Of a stretch of 20,165 nt of DNA, positions 6,982 to 14,821 are shown in pieces (the stretch's first letter is position 1; every line of letters begins with the position of its first letter). This DNA comes from HGM11367 sp964600435 (GTDB lineage: Bacteria > Bacillota > Clostridia > Christensenellales > UBA1242), in NCBI GenBank assembly GCA_964600435.1, contig CAZRJB010000014.1, forward strand, positions 1 through 20,165. The letters run 5' to 3'. The notes beneath the pieces were generated by a model. The model was not told where the DNA came from, did no database searches, and saw nothing but the letters and a program-made list of their open reading frames with translations. The position numbers were made by a program, and so were the translations under genes.

Positions 6982-7305
6982 ATGGATAAGCAAGAAAGAT
7001 TAAAGGTTTATAAGCAGGCAGAAAATTTGTGGGGTTTGGTTGCACAATATGATCAAGCAATTGAAGAAATGGGGGAATTGATTGTTGCAATAAACAAATA
7101 CAAACGCAAATGTTTATATGGTGAATATTCAAACAATCCAAAAGTTGAAGCAAATTTAATAGAGGAAATTGCTGACGTAAAAATGTGTCTTGAACAATTG
7201 GAAGACTATATGGGAAGTGAAAAAGTTGACAAAATTTTTGATTCAAAAATTGAAAAACTTCAAGAAGAGATTAAAGAAATGTCAAAAAGGGCTAAAAAAA
7301 TATAA
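6982..7305 (+). CDS. MazG-like nucleoside triphosphate pyrophosphohydrolase
   Basis: A 107-aa all-alpha protein with the metal-binding pattern of MazG-type NTP-PPases: EExxE at Glu28/Glu29/Glu32 (EEMGEL) followed by ExxD at Glu62/Asp65 (EEIADV). Such enzymes cleave NTPs or dNTPs to the monophosphate and pyrophosphate, often as house-cleaning of abnormal nucleotides, using Mg2+. It is a single-domain protein, shorter than the two-domain MazG of enterobacteria, and the preferred nucleotide is not predictable. The start is ATG 6982, with AGGAG at 6971-6975. Its TAA shares one base with the ATG of the next gene, so translation is coupled to the flavoprotein downstream. The reason for that pairing is unknown. 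Confidence 0.8.
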   Translation: MDKQERLKVYKQAENLWGLVAQYDQAIEEMGELIVAINKYKRKCLYGEYSNNPKVEANLIEEIADVKMCLEQLEDYMGSEKVDKIFDSKIEKLQEEIKEMSKRAKKI

Positions 7306-8453
7306 TGAAAAAAGTGTGTGTGTTGGGCGGTGGCGCAAGTGGGCTAATGTGTGCTTGTTTTGCAAATGAGTCAACAATGGTTACCGTTGTTGAAGAAAAC
7401 TCAAAATCGGGCAAAAAAATTTTAGCAACCGGAAACGGAAGGTGTAATTTATCAAACGTAAATATGAACAAGTGCTCATATAATTGCAATATTGATGAAT
7501 ATTTAAAGTTGTTTTCTCAAAAAGATACAATTGCTTTTTTTAAACAAATTGGCTTAGAAACATATGTGGACGAGCAAGGCCGAGTTTATCCTTTTTCTAT
7601 GAGTGCAAGTTCCGTTTTGGAAGTGCTTGTAAATTTTTTAAATCAGAAGAAAAATGTTAAAATTGTTACCAATAAACAATTTACAGGCTTAAAAAAGGAA
7701 TCTGGTGGTTTTCGAGTATATTTTGCAGATTCTAGCGAATATTTTGATGAAGTTGTTGTTGCTCTTGGAAACAAGGCAAATCTTTCTGAATTTGACAATT
7801 TGGGCATAAAAACAAAACAATTTGTTCCTAGTTTGTGTGGTTTAAAAACAAAAAAGAACAAGGTTTTGGCTGGAGTTAGGGTTTCGAATGTTCTTGTTAA
7901 ATGTCCAAGTGTAAATTTTGAAGAAATTGGCGAGATTTTATTTAGAGAAGATGGGGTTAGTGGAATTGTAATTTTTAATCTTTCTGCATTTTTGGCTAGA
8001 GTTGGAAATTTTAATGCTAAAATTTATGTTGATTTTTTGCCAAATAAATCTGTTCAAGATGTTATCTTTTTATTAAATAACAGAAAAGCCTTATTGCATA
8101 ACTACAAAGTTGATAATTTTTTAACTGGATTTTTTAATAAAAACGTTAATTTTAACTTGCTAACAAGAATTGGAGTTAATTTAGAAAAAACTGTTTGTGA
8201 TTTAAGTGAACAAGAAATAATAAATTTGGCAACTGAAATTAAAAATTATAAAATTGATTGTTTTGGTAGTTTAAACAACAACCAAGTTTTTTCAGGTGGT
8301 GTTTGTTTAGATGGTTTGTCAGAGCATCTTGAAAGTTTAAAAATGCCTGCTTTATTTTTTGTTGGCGAAGTTGTTGATGTTGATGGAGTGTGTGGTGGAT
8401 ATAACTTGCAATGGGCTTGGACAAGTGGTAAAATTGTTGGTGAAAATTTATGA
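7305..8453 (+). CDS. FAD-binding oxidoreductase of the BaiN/HI0933 (YhiN-like) family
   Basis: A 382-aa cytoplasmic flavoprotein. The N-terminal dinucleotide-binding motif GGGASG (Gly8, Gly10, Gly13) is followed by the family signature GKKILATGNGRCNLSN (about 36-51). The C-terminus has the matching signature GEVVDVDGVCGGYNLQWAW, which closes the FAD site. The family is widespread in Firmicutes. One member has been proposed to act on bile-acid intermediates, but for most the substrate is unknown, so I give no symbol. It is slightly shorter than typical members (about 400-420 aa). The start is the ATG overlapping the upstream TAA by 1 nt, and the end overlaps the next gene by 4 nt (ATGA). The chain of overlaps argues for obligate co-expression of all three proteins. 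Confidence 0.9.
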   Translation: MKKVCVLGGGASGLMCACFANESTMVTVVEENSKSGKKILATGNGRCNLSNVNMNKCSYNCNIDEYLKLFSQKDTIAFFKQIGLETYVDEQGRVYPFSMSASSVLEVLVNFLNQKKNVKIVTNKQFTGLKKESGGFRVYFADSSEYFDEVVVALGNKANLSEFDNLGIKTKQFVPSLCGLKTKKNKVLAGVRVSNVLVKCPSVNFEEIGEILFREDGVSGIVIFNLSAFLARVGNFNAKIYVDFLPNKSVQDVIFLLNNRKALLHNYKVDNFLTGFFNKNVNFNLLTRIGVNLEKTVCDLSEQEIINLATEIKNYKIDCFGSLNNNQVFSGGVCLDGLSEHLESLKMPALFFVGEVVDVDGVCGGYNLQWAWTSGKIVGENL

Positions 8454-10123
8454 AATTAATTACAGAAATAAAACTAAAACCCAATCATTTAAATCAAGAA
8501 TTGCTTAAAGAAGTCGCAAAAAAAGCAAAAATATCAGAAAATTTAATAAAAAATTATGAAATTATTAAATTTGGGATTGATGCTCGAAAAAAACCAAATG
8601 TTTATTTTGTTTATAATGTTGCAATTGATGTAGATAAAAAACATCTTCAAAAACTTAAATGTTTTGAAGATGTTTATCCGGACCACGATGGGCTTGTGTT
8701 TGAAAAGGCAAAAAGCAACAAGCGTCCAGTTGTTGTTGGTTTTGGTCCGAGCGGAATGTTTTGTGCTCTTGCACTCGCAATGGCAGGATTAAACCCTATT
8801 GTTTTAGAACAAGGAAAAGATGTTGAATCTAGACAAAAAGATGTTCTAAAGTTTTGGCAAAATGGAGAATTAAATGAGTTTTCTAATGTGCAGTTTGGTG
8901 AGGGTGGTGCCGGAACATTCAGTGATGGTAAATTGAACACAACATTAAATAATCCGTATTGCAAAAAAGTTATAAATGAGTTTATTTTAAATGGTGCGCC
9001 AAAGGAGATATATTTTAAAAACAAGGCTCACATTGGAACAGATAATTTAAGAGAAATTGTTAAAAATATTCGAGAAAAAGTCATAAAACATGGCGGAAAA
9101 GTTGTTTTTAATGCAAAAATGACGAATTTTGATGTTCAAAATGCACAAATTACAAGTGTGCAATATTTAGATGTGGAAACAAACAAGACGCACAATTTGC
9201 AAACAAATTGTTTGGTTTTGGCAATTGGGCATAGTGACTTTGGCACGTTTAAACTCTTAAACAAAAAATCTGTGCAAATGCATAAAAAACCTTTTGCAAT
9301 GGGGGTTAGAATTGAACTTCCTCAAAAAGTGGTTAACATGGCACAATATGGCGCAGATGATGTTTTTTTGCCTAGTGCAGATTTCAAACTTGTTGAACAT
9401 TTGCCTGGCGGAAGAAGTGTTTTTACTTTTTGTATGTGTCCTGGAGGAAAGGTAGTTGCATCTTCTTGCGAAAAAGGAACAATTGTTACAAATGGCATGA
9501 GTAATTTTGCCAGAAACGAGCGTTTTGCAAATTCTGCTCTTTTGGTTAATGTAACGCCAGATGATTTTTCTGGAGAAAACATTTTAGAGGGTTTTGAATT
9601 GCAAAGAAAATATGAAAAGTTGGCATTTGAAATTGCAGGTTCAAACTATTGTGCTCCTGCACAAAAAGTTGGTAGTTTTTTAAAGGAAGATAAAAATTTT
9701 GGATTTTGTTCTATTTTGAAAAATAATAAAAATTTTGCAAAAAATAAGTTAAAATTAACAAAAAATGTTAAAAATTTGCAAAAAATATTTAAAAATCAAG
9801 TTTTTTGTGGTGATTTTTCTTACAAACCCGGTTTGTTTTTTTGTGATATTTCATCTTGTTTGCCAAAGTTTGTTGTGGATGGTTTAAAACAAGCATTGCC
9901 GTTGTTTAATAAAAAAATTAAAGGTTTTGCAAACAAAAACAACATTCTTATTGCTGCAGAAACAAAATCTAGTTGTCCTGTTTGGATAGATCGGTCAGAA
10001 AACTATGTTTGCACTTTTAACGGGTTGTATGCAATTGGTGAGGGGTCTGGTTTTGCTGGTGGAATTGTTAGTAGTGCGGTTGACGGAATTAAATGTGCAG
10101 AAAAAATTATTAATGATAATTAA
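8450..10123 (+). CDS. FAD-dependent dehydrogenase-like protein, COG2509 type
   Basis: A 557-aa soluble protein. Residues 1-80 form a small N-terminal domain typical of this family. The FAD-binding motif GFGPSG (Gly97, Gly99, Gly102) follows, then the diagnostic FGEGGAGTFSDGKL stretch (149-162), and a C-terminal AIGEGSGFAGGIVSSAVDG segment that completes the FAD site. Members are common in anaerobic Firmicutes and Bacteroidetes and are usually annotated only as uncharacterised FAD-dependent proteins, so the reaction is unknown. Residues about 415-450 are unusually Lys/Asn/Phe-rich, matching A/T-rich DNA around 9700-9800, and may be a lineage-specific insertion. It overlaps the previous flavoprotein gene by ATGA. 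No clear strong terminator follows. Confidence 0.88.
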   Translation: MKLITEIKLKPNHLNQELLKEVAKKAKISENLIKNYEIIKFGIDARKKPNVYFVYNVAIDVDKKHLQKLKCFEDVYPDHDGLVFEKAKSNKRPVVVGFGPSGMFCALALAMAGLNPIVLEQGKDVESRQKDVLKFWQNGELNEFSNVQFGEGGAGTFSDGKLNTTLNNPYCKKVINEFILNGAPKEIYFKNKAHIGTDNLREIVKNIREKVIKHGGKVVFNAKMTNFDVQNAQITSVQYLDVETNKTHNLQTNCLVLAIGHSDFGTFKLLNKKSVQMHKKPFAMGVRIELPQKVVNMAQYGADDVFLPSADFKLVEHLPGGRSVFTFCMCPGGKVVASSCEKGTIVTNGMSNFARNERFANSALLVNVTPDDFSGENILEGFELQRKYEKLAFEIAGSNYCAPAQKVGSFLKEDKNFGFCSILKNNKNFAKNKLKLTKNVKNLQKIFKNQVFCGDFSYKPGLFFCDISSCLPKFVVDGLKQALPLFNKKIKGFANKNNILIAAETKSSCPVWIDRSENYVCTFNGLYAIGEGSGFAGGIVSSAVDGIKCAEKIINDN

Positions 10124-10136
10124 ACCAATTTTGGTT
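10123..10136 (+). terminator. Weak hairpin after the flavoprotein operon
   Basis: AACCAATTTTGGTT (10123-10136) is a perfect 14-nt inverted repeat starting at the last base of the stop codon. It lacks a proper downstream T-run, so termination here would be inefficient. Confidence 0.35.
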
Positions 10137-10186
10137 GATATAATTTTATAAATAATATATTATATATTGTGAAAATTATTTGTGTT

Positions 10187-10202
10187 TGTGCAAGTTTGCA
10201 CA
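10187..10202. repeat. Palindrome upstream of the surface-protease gene
   Basis: TGTGCAAGTTTGCACA has perfect 7-bp arms (TGTGCAA / TTGCACA) around GT. It lies about 30 bp upstream of the proposed -35 and could be an operator. Similar TTGCA-based palindromes occur in other gaps in this window. Confidence 0.4.
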
Positions 10203-10231
10203 TATGGGCAAATGTTCAAAACTTAAAAAAT

Positions 10232-10260
10232 TTGTGAAAGATATTATGCATTGTTAAAAC
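10232..10260 (+). promoter_or_regulatory. Probable promoter of the surface-protease gene
   Basis: -35 TTGTGA (10232-10237), a 17-bp spacer, and -10 TAAAAC (10255-10260) preceded by TGT (extended -10). Both boxes deviate from consensus, so this is a moderate call. The leader would be about 28 nt and carries GGAGAG at 10286-10291. Confidence 0.5.
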
Positions 10261-10294
10261 ATTTTTTTGCAAATATTGTTAATTTGGAGAGCAA

Positions 10295-13200
10295 ATGGAA
10301 AAGAAAAATTCTGGTTTTAAAAAAATTCATTATGTTGTGATGTTTTTGCTTGTTGCGGTTTTTGCCGCATCTTTTGTGCTAATAAGTTCGTCGGCAAACA
10401 ATGTTCAAGCCAAAACAAACTTAAATCAACCGGTGTTTAATGGTTACATTTTTGAAGAGTTGCAGCCATTTGATGAACATAATTCCATAAACACTTTTGG
10501 TTTAGAAGGCGAAACTTCTTTAGGTGATTATTATTGCTTGCGTGATGATTATGTTATTTATACTCAAGACCAATTGGCAAATGGGTTGTGTTGGGCATAT
10601 TCAGGTTCAATGGCACTTTCTACAACACTTATGAAGGCAACTGGGCAATATTATGATTTTTCTGAAGCATGGATAAGTTTGGCAAATGTTGAATTAACCA
10701 AAAACAATGAAAAGCAATATGTTTTTGGTGATGGTGGAAACTTTGGAACATTTAACGAGATTGCAAAAAAATATGGTTTGGTTTTGGAAAGTGATTTTCA
10801 TTATGAGGATTCATTTTTAATTTCCAACTCAAATTATTCTAATTACTATAATTATTATTCGCAATTTGCCAATAAAGAAATAATGAATGCTTTTGAACTT
10901 AAAAATTATGTTAAAAATAACACTGCAGAAATTAAACAACATATTTACAAAAATGGTGGGTTAAACATTTCAATGCATTGGAATGACCCTGATGGCGGAA
11001 ATGGTTTAAATACTGACACTTCTACATATAAGTATAAATTCCCAAACAGTTGGGATAAAAAAAGTAAAACTGGTCATGCTTTAACAATAATTGGTTGGGA
11101 CGATAACTTTTCTAAAGAAGGGCTCACTGGGGCATGGATTTGCCTTAACTCGTGGGGTGATTCTGTTGGTTTTGACGGGGTTTGTTATGTTTTTTATGAC
11201 GATACCGATGTTTATGGCGTTGGTGGATATGAATATAATAGGTCTTTAGGCAATAATTTGATTTTTGATGTTGAAACAACAACTGGTTATAGTTACACTA
11301 CAAATTTGGCGGAAAAATACAATTCTAAAAATAATTATACAGCGACACAAAATAACACCAAGCAAAAAAATGTGTTTTTTGACAAGAATGTGTCTTTAAC
11401 GTATCAATATGCAGCCTATAAAAATAATGGTTCGTCTGCTGAGGTTACAATAGACAAAAACAACATTAGTGTGTTTTATGGTCAAGAAGAAGTTTCTTAT
11501 AAGTTTAATATTGATGTAATAAACAAAAAAATTTCAATTGTTGTTAAAGATTCCAACAGTATTAATGTTGGTGCTTACAAAGTTTTGGTGCCTTATACAT
11601 ACGATGGAAAATTATACGAAAACCTGCAAGTTTTTTATGTTATGGATAAAAATGAATTGTCTATTATTAGGTTTTCGAATGATTGTGATATGGCAAATGG
11701 CAATGGAGTTGTTTTGGCGTTTTCAACATATAACTATTCAGATTTAACATTTACAATTTCTACAACACAAAATTCTGGAAAAATAAAATTATTGGCTTTT
11801 GCGGCAACTTATTCAATTTTTCCTAGAGAGAGTTACATGGCTAGTGAAGCAACTTTTTCTGAAAACGAACAAACAGTGTCTGTGACATTTGTTGTTGGTG
11901 GTAATAGTATAAAAATTAATTTTATTATTGTTTATGTTGAAAAAGTTACATCTGTTGCAAAGTTTTATTACAATTTGGATGGTGGAACATATTCGCAAAA
12001 CAAGCATTTAATTAAAAACAACGAAGCAACATTGAAAATACCAACCAAACCTGGCTTTGTTTTTGATGGCTGGTATTACGATAAATCTTTAACAGAAGAA
12101 AACAAATTAAAAAATGGCAATGTTTTTGATTGTTCAAAACTGATTGCCACTAGTGGAAATAGATATGCTGAAAACTATTATAATGGACACCTAGAAAACA
12201 TTAAAGTTGCATTTGTTTATGCAAAGTGGGAAGTGGCAACTTTATCTGAGCAAAATGTGACTGTTTTGTTAGATAACAATTCTTCCGCATTTTATTATGG
12301 AAAAGAATTTAGTTTTACAATTGATGTTGATGGCTCTTTAAAAGATTTGATAACAATTGGTGAAGTTTCTTGGTATTTGGCAGAAGATAGTTTGTTGGAA
12401 ACGTCTAATGGTTTGGTTTTTTCTTACACAATTGATAACAATGGCGAATATGAAAATGGGCAAAAATTTAACTTTAAGGCTGAGATAAGCCCAAGTGTTA
12501 ATGGTGTGAGTTTGCCAACAGTAACCAAAACTTTTTCGTTTGTTGGTCTTGATAAAATTTCTGCAGACGAGATTAGTTCTTCCACACAAAACAATGCTCA
12601 CATTTTAAAGTGGGAGCAAAAAGGGTACACAAGTTTTCAAGTTGAAGTGTTTGATGAGCAAAACAACAAACTTTGTTCTCAACAAACCACCAATGCAACT
12701 TTTGATTTATCTAAATGTTTAAAGATGCTTTCAAACGATAGTTCTGAAAGTTATCAACTAAGTTCTGGCAAATATTATATTAAAATTCAAGGGTCTGTAC
12801 AAAAAGACGGAATAAATTATGTGTCAGAGGTTATGGAATCTGAGGATGTGGATGTTTCAGTTTTTACTGTTACATTTGAAACTAAAATTGGAACAATTGA
12901 AGATTCAAAAAAAGAAATAAAAGTTTTAAGTGGTGAAAAAATTGAAAATCTTATTGTTTCAAGCCCTGAAGGTTACAAGTTTGAAGGTTGGTATAAAGAT
13001 GAAACCTTTAAAGAAAAATGGAATTTTGACACCGATGCGGTTATGGAAAACATCACTTTGCATGCATGCTTGGTTTTAGATGCTGAGTTTTCGGTTTCAG
13101 ACAATATCAACAAAGAATATAATGCAGAACAAGAAACATTAGAAATTTCAAGCGTTAAAGTGCCTCAGGATGACGATGTTACAATTACTTATCAATGGTA

Positions 13201-14653
13201 TAAAGATGGTCAAATTGTTAAAAGTGAAACAGAAAGAACATATATTGTTAAAAATGTTAAAGATTCCGGCTCTTATTATTGTGAAGTAACTGTAAAAGAT
13301 GAAAAAAATGGTTTATTTCAAGCAATTCGAACAAATAATATTGAAGTTAAAATTAATCAGGTGGAGTTAACAATTGATGTAAGCGGTATTGAATCTGAGC
13401 ATGTTTACAACACAAACGGAATTATAATAACACAAGGTGCAAAATTAAAACGTGGTGGAAATGATTTTTCCACACAAGAACTTACCTTAAACTATAAATT
13501 TAAAGATGGAACAAATGCAATAAGAAATGTTGGAACTTACATTTTGACAGTTTCAACCAATAGTAATGATAACTATAAGGTTTCACCTGTTACAAAAGAG
13601 ATTAAAATTTTTAAATCAAATTCTTCATTTACAATACACAAACCATATCAGTTTTTTAAATATATTGGAAAAGAAATTGTGCCTGAGTTTGTGCTAAACA
13701 ATACTGAACAAGTTACAATGGTTAAGGTTTTAGAAAATGGAGAGCCAACCGAGAAAAAAATTGTTAATGCCGGAGAATATGATGTTAGAGTTACTGCATT
13801 GGCATCTGACAACTATGAAAGTGTTTTTGAAGATGTTCATGTTACAGTTAACCCTGCAAACATTCATGTTAAAATTCATAATGTTTTTGGTGTTTTATTT
13901 GCAAAACAACAGAAAGAATTTAGTTATTCTATTATTAAAGGTGAATTGTTTAACGACGACGAACTAAACATTAAACTATCAGCAAATAATGTTCAAACAG
14001 GCAAAATTGGAACATATGCAATAGATTATGAATATGACAACCCAAACTACAAAGTTGCATTTTCTAGCGGAAAGTATTATGTTTCAGGCTTGCCATATTA
14101 TGTGGGCGGTGTTGTTTTGTGTGTGGCAATATATTTTGTTATTAGAGCTTTAAGAAAAAGAAGATATCAATATGATTTTGAAACAAACGGTGGAAGTATT
14201 GTTAGCCCAATTGACACAAGAAACAAGCACGAAATAAATTTAGAAACTCCAGCAAAAGAAGGGTATAAGTTTGTTGGTTGGTTTAGTGACGAAGCGCTAA
14301 CAAAACCGGCTCCAAAAAAATTTGTTAAGTCAAAAGGTAAGGTTTTGTACGCAAAGTGGGAAAAAGTTGACGAAACTCTTAACATGACAGAAGAACTTAA
14401 AATTGCAGAAAGAATTGTTAATGACATTCAAAAAATTGTTGGCAAAAATAATAAGCAAGATGTTCAAGAAAACAATACAAAACAAACAGAGTTGGAAAAC
14501 TTAACAAAACAAACGGAGTTAGAAAACAACAAGCCAAAAGAAAAGTCAAATAGTGAACTAATGCAAGAATTTATTGGCTCGGTTGAGAACAATCAAAACT
14601 TTAATGCTGACGAGTTGAAAGATTTTATTAACAAAATTGTTGATAAAAAATAG
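10295..14653 (+). CDS. Large membrane-anchored surface protein with papain-like (C1) protease domain, B-repeats and MBG-like domains
   Basis: A 1452-aa exported protein. The signal peptide has positive residues then a hydrophobic core (13-31), with possible cleavage after VQA (about 39). The C1 cysteine-protease domain (about 75-320) has oxyanion Gln93, nucleophile Cys99 (GLCWAYS), His261 (GHALTIIGW) and Asn285 (LNSWG), so it should be active. Then come an InlB-type B-repeat (about 555-646, PGFVFDGWYYD...VYAKWE), a beta region, a second B-repeat (about 858-926, EGYKFEGWYKD), an Ig-like segment (about 962-1000, YQWYKDG...DSGSYYC), and MBG-like domains (to about 1263). A single membrane segment (about 1266-1285) ends in RKRR. 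After it, on the predicted cytoplasmic side, lie a third B-repeat-like unit (1291-1356) and a charged tail with a 9-residue tandem repeat. It is monocistronic, with its own promoter and terminator. A role in extracellular protein or peptide degradation, or in processing surface proteins, is inference. Confidence 0.87.
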   Translation: MEKKNSGFKKIHYVVMFLLVAVFAASFVLISSSANNVQAKTNLNQPVFNGYIFEELQPFDEHNSINTFGLEGETSLGDYYCLRDDYVIYTQDQLANGLCWAYSGSMALSTTLMKATGQYYDFSEAWISLANVELTKNNEKQYVFGDGGNFGTFNEIAKKYGLVLESDFHYEDSFLISNSNYSNYYNYYSQFANKEIMNAFELKNYVKNNTAEIKQHIYKNGGLNISMHWNDPDGGNGLNTDTSTYKYKFPNSWDKKSKTGHALTIIGWDDNFSKEGLTGAWICLNSWGDSVGFDGVCYVFYDDTDVYGVGGYEYNRSLGNNLIFDVETTTGYSYTTNLAEKYNSKNNYTATQNNTKQKNVFFDKNVSLTYQYAAYKNNGSSAEVTIDKNNISVFYGQEEVSYKFNIDVINKKISIVVKDSNSINVGAYKVLVPYTYDGKLYENLQVFYVMDKNELSIIRFSNDCDMANGNGVVLAFSTYNYSDLTFTISTTQNSGKIKLLAFAATYSIFPRESYMASEATFSENEQTVSVTFVVGGNSIKINFIIVYVEKVTSVAKFYYNLDGGTYSQNKHLIKNNEATLKIPTKPGFVFDGWYYDKSLTEENKLKNGNVFDCSKLIATSGNRYAENYYNGHLENIKVAFVYAKWEVATLSEQNVTVLLDNNSSAFYYGKEFSFTIDVDGSLKDLITIGEVSWYLAEDSLLETSNGLVFSYTIDNNGEYENGQKFNFKAEISPSVNGVSLPTVTKTFSFVGLDKISADEISSSTQNNAHILKWEQKGYTSFQVEVFDEQNNKLCSQQTTNATFDLSKCLKMLSNDSSESYQLSSGKYYIKIQGSVQKDGINYVSEVMESEDVDVSVFTVTFETKIGTIEDSKKEIKVLSGEKIENLIVSSPEGYKFEGWYKDETFKEKWNFDTDAVMENITLHACLVLDAEFSVSDNINKEYNAEQETLEISSVKVPQDDDVTITYQWYKDGQIVKSETERTYIVKNVKDSGSYYCEVTVKDEKNGLFQAIRTNNIEVKINQVELTIDVSGIESEHVYNTNGIIITQGAKLKRGGNDFSTQELTLNYKFKDGTNAIRNVGTYILTVSTNSNDNYKVSPVTKEIKIFKSNSSFTIHKPYQFFKYIGKEIVPEFVLNNTEQVTMVKVLENGEPTEKKIVNAGEYDVRVTALASDNYESVFEDVHVTVNPANIHVKIHNVFGVLFAKQQKEFSYSIIKGELFNDDELNIKLSANNVQTGKIGTYAIDYEYDNPNYKVAFSSGKYYVSGLPYYVGGVVLCVAIYFVIRALRKRRYQYDFETNGGSIVSPIDTRNKHEINLETPAKEGYKFVGWFSDEALTKPAPKKFVKSKGKVLYAKWEKVDETLNMTEELKIAERIVNDIQKIVGKNNKQDVQENNTKQTELENLTKQTELENNKPKEKSNSELMQEFIGSVENNQNFNADELKDFINKIVDKK
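14477..14530 (+). repeat. 27-bp tandem duplication coding the TKQTELEN repeat
   Basis: Two adjacent 27-bp units (14477-14503 and 14504-14530) differ at a few positions and encode TKQTELENL and TKQTELENN in the protein's cytoplasmic tail. It keeps frame and looks like a recent in-frame expansion of a coiled, charged linker. Confidence 0.8.
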
Positions 14654-14665
14654 TTTTAATATAAC

Positions 14666-14696
14666 AAAAAACAGACATTTTGCGTCTGTTTTTTTT
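14666..14696 (+). terminator. Intrinsic terminator of the surface-protease gene
   Basis: AAAAAACAGAC (14666-14676) and GTCTGTTTTTT (14684-14694) pair perfectly around ATTTTGC, with an uninterrupted T-run. This is one of the best terminators in the window. Confidence 0.93.
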
Positions 14697-14821
14697 CAAG
14701 TTTATATTTGAGTCGATTTGTTTTTTGGTTGTTTTCATAAACAAAAATGGTAACATGATTAAAAAAGTGCAAGTTTTTAAAAACATAGTTATTTTTGTTT
14801 TTTTTGACAACAATAATATAT

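Noticed and set aside
9322..9582. Reverse-strand reading frames across the window, such as this one inside the COG2509 gene
   Set aside because: They are shadows of well-supported + strand genes, with no ribosome binding sites, promoters or recognisable motifs.
14795..14821. TTG start for the DUF1385-PrmC fusion
   Set aside because: There is no Shine-Dalgarno, the residues are not family-like, and a TTGACA hexamer overlaps it. ATG 14822 or 14837 fit the DUF1385 N-terminus better.
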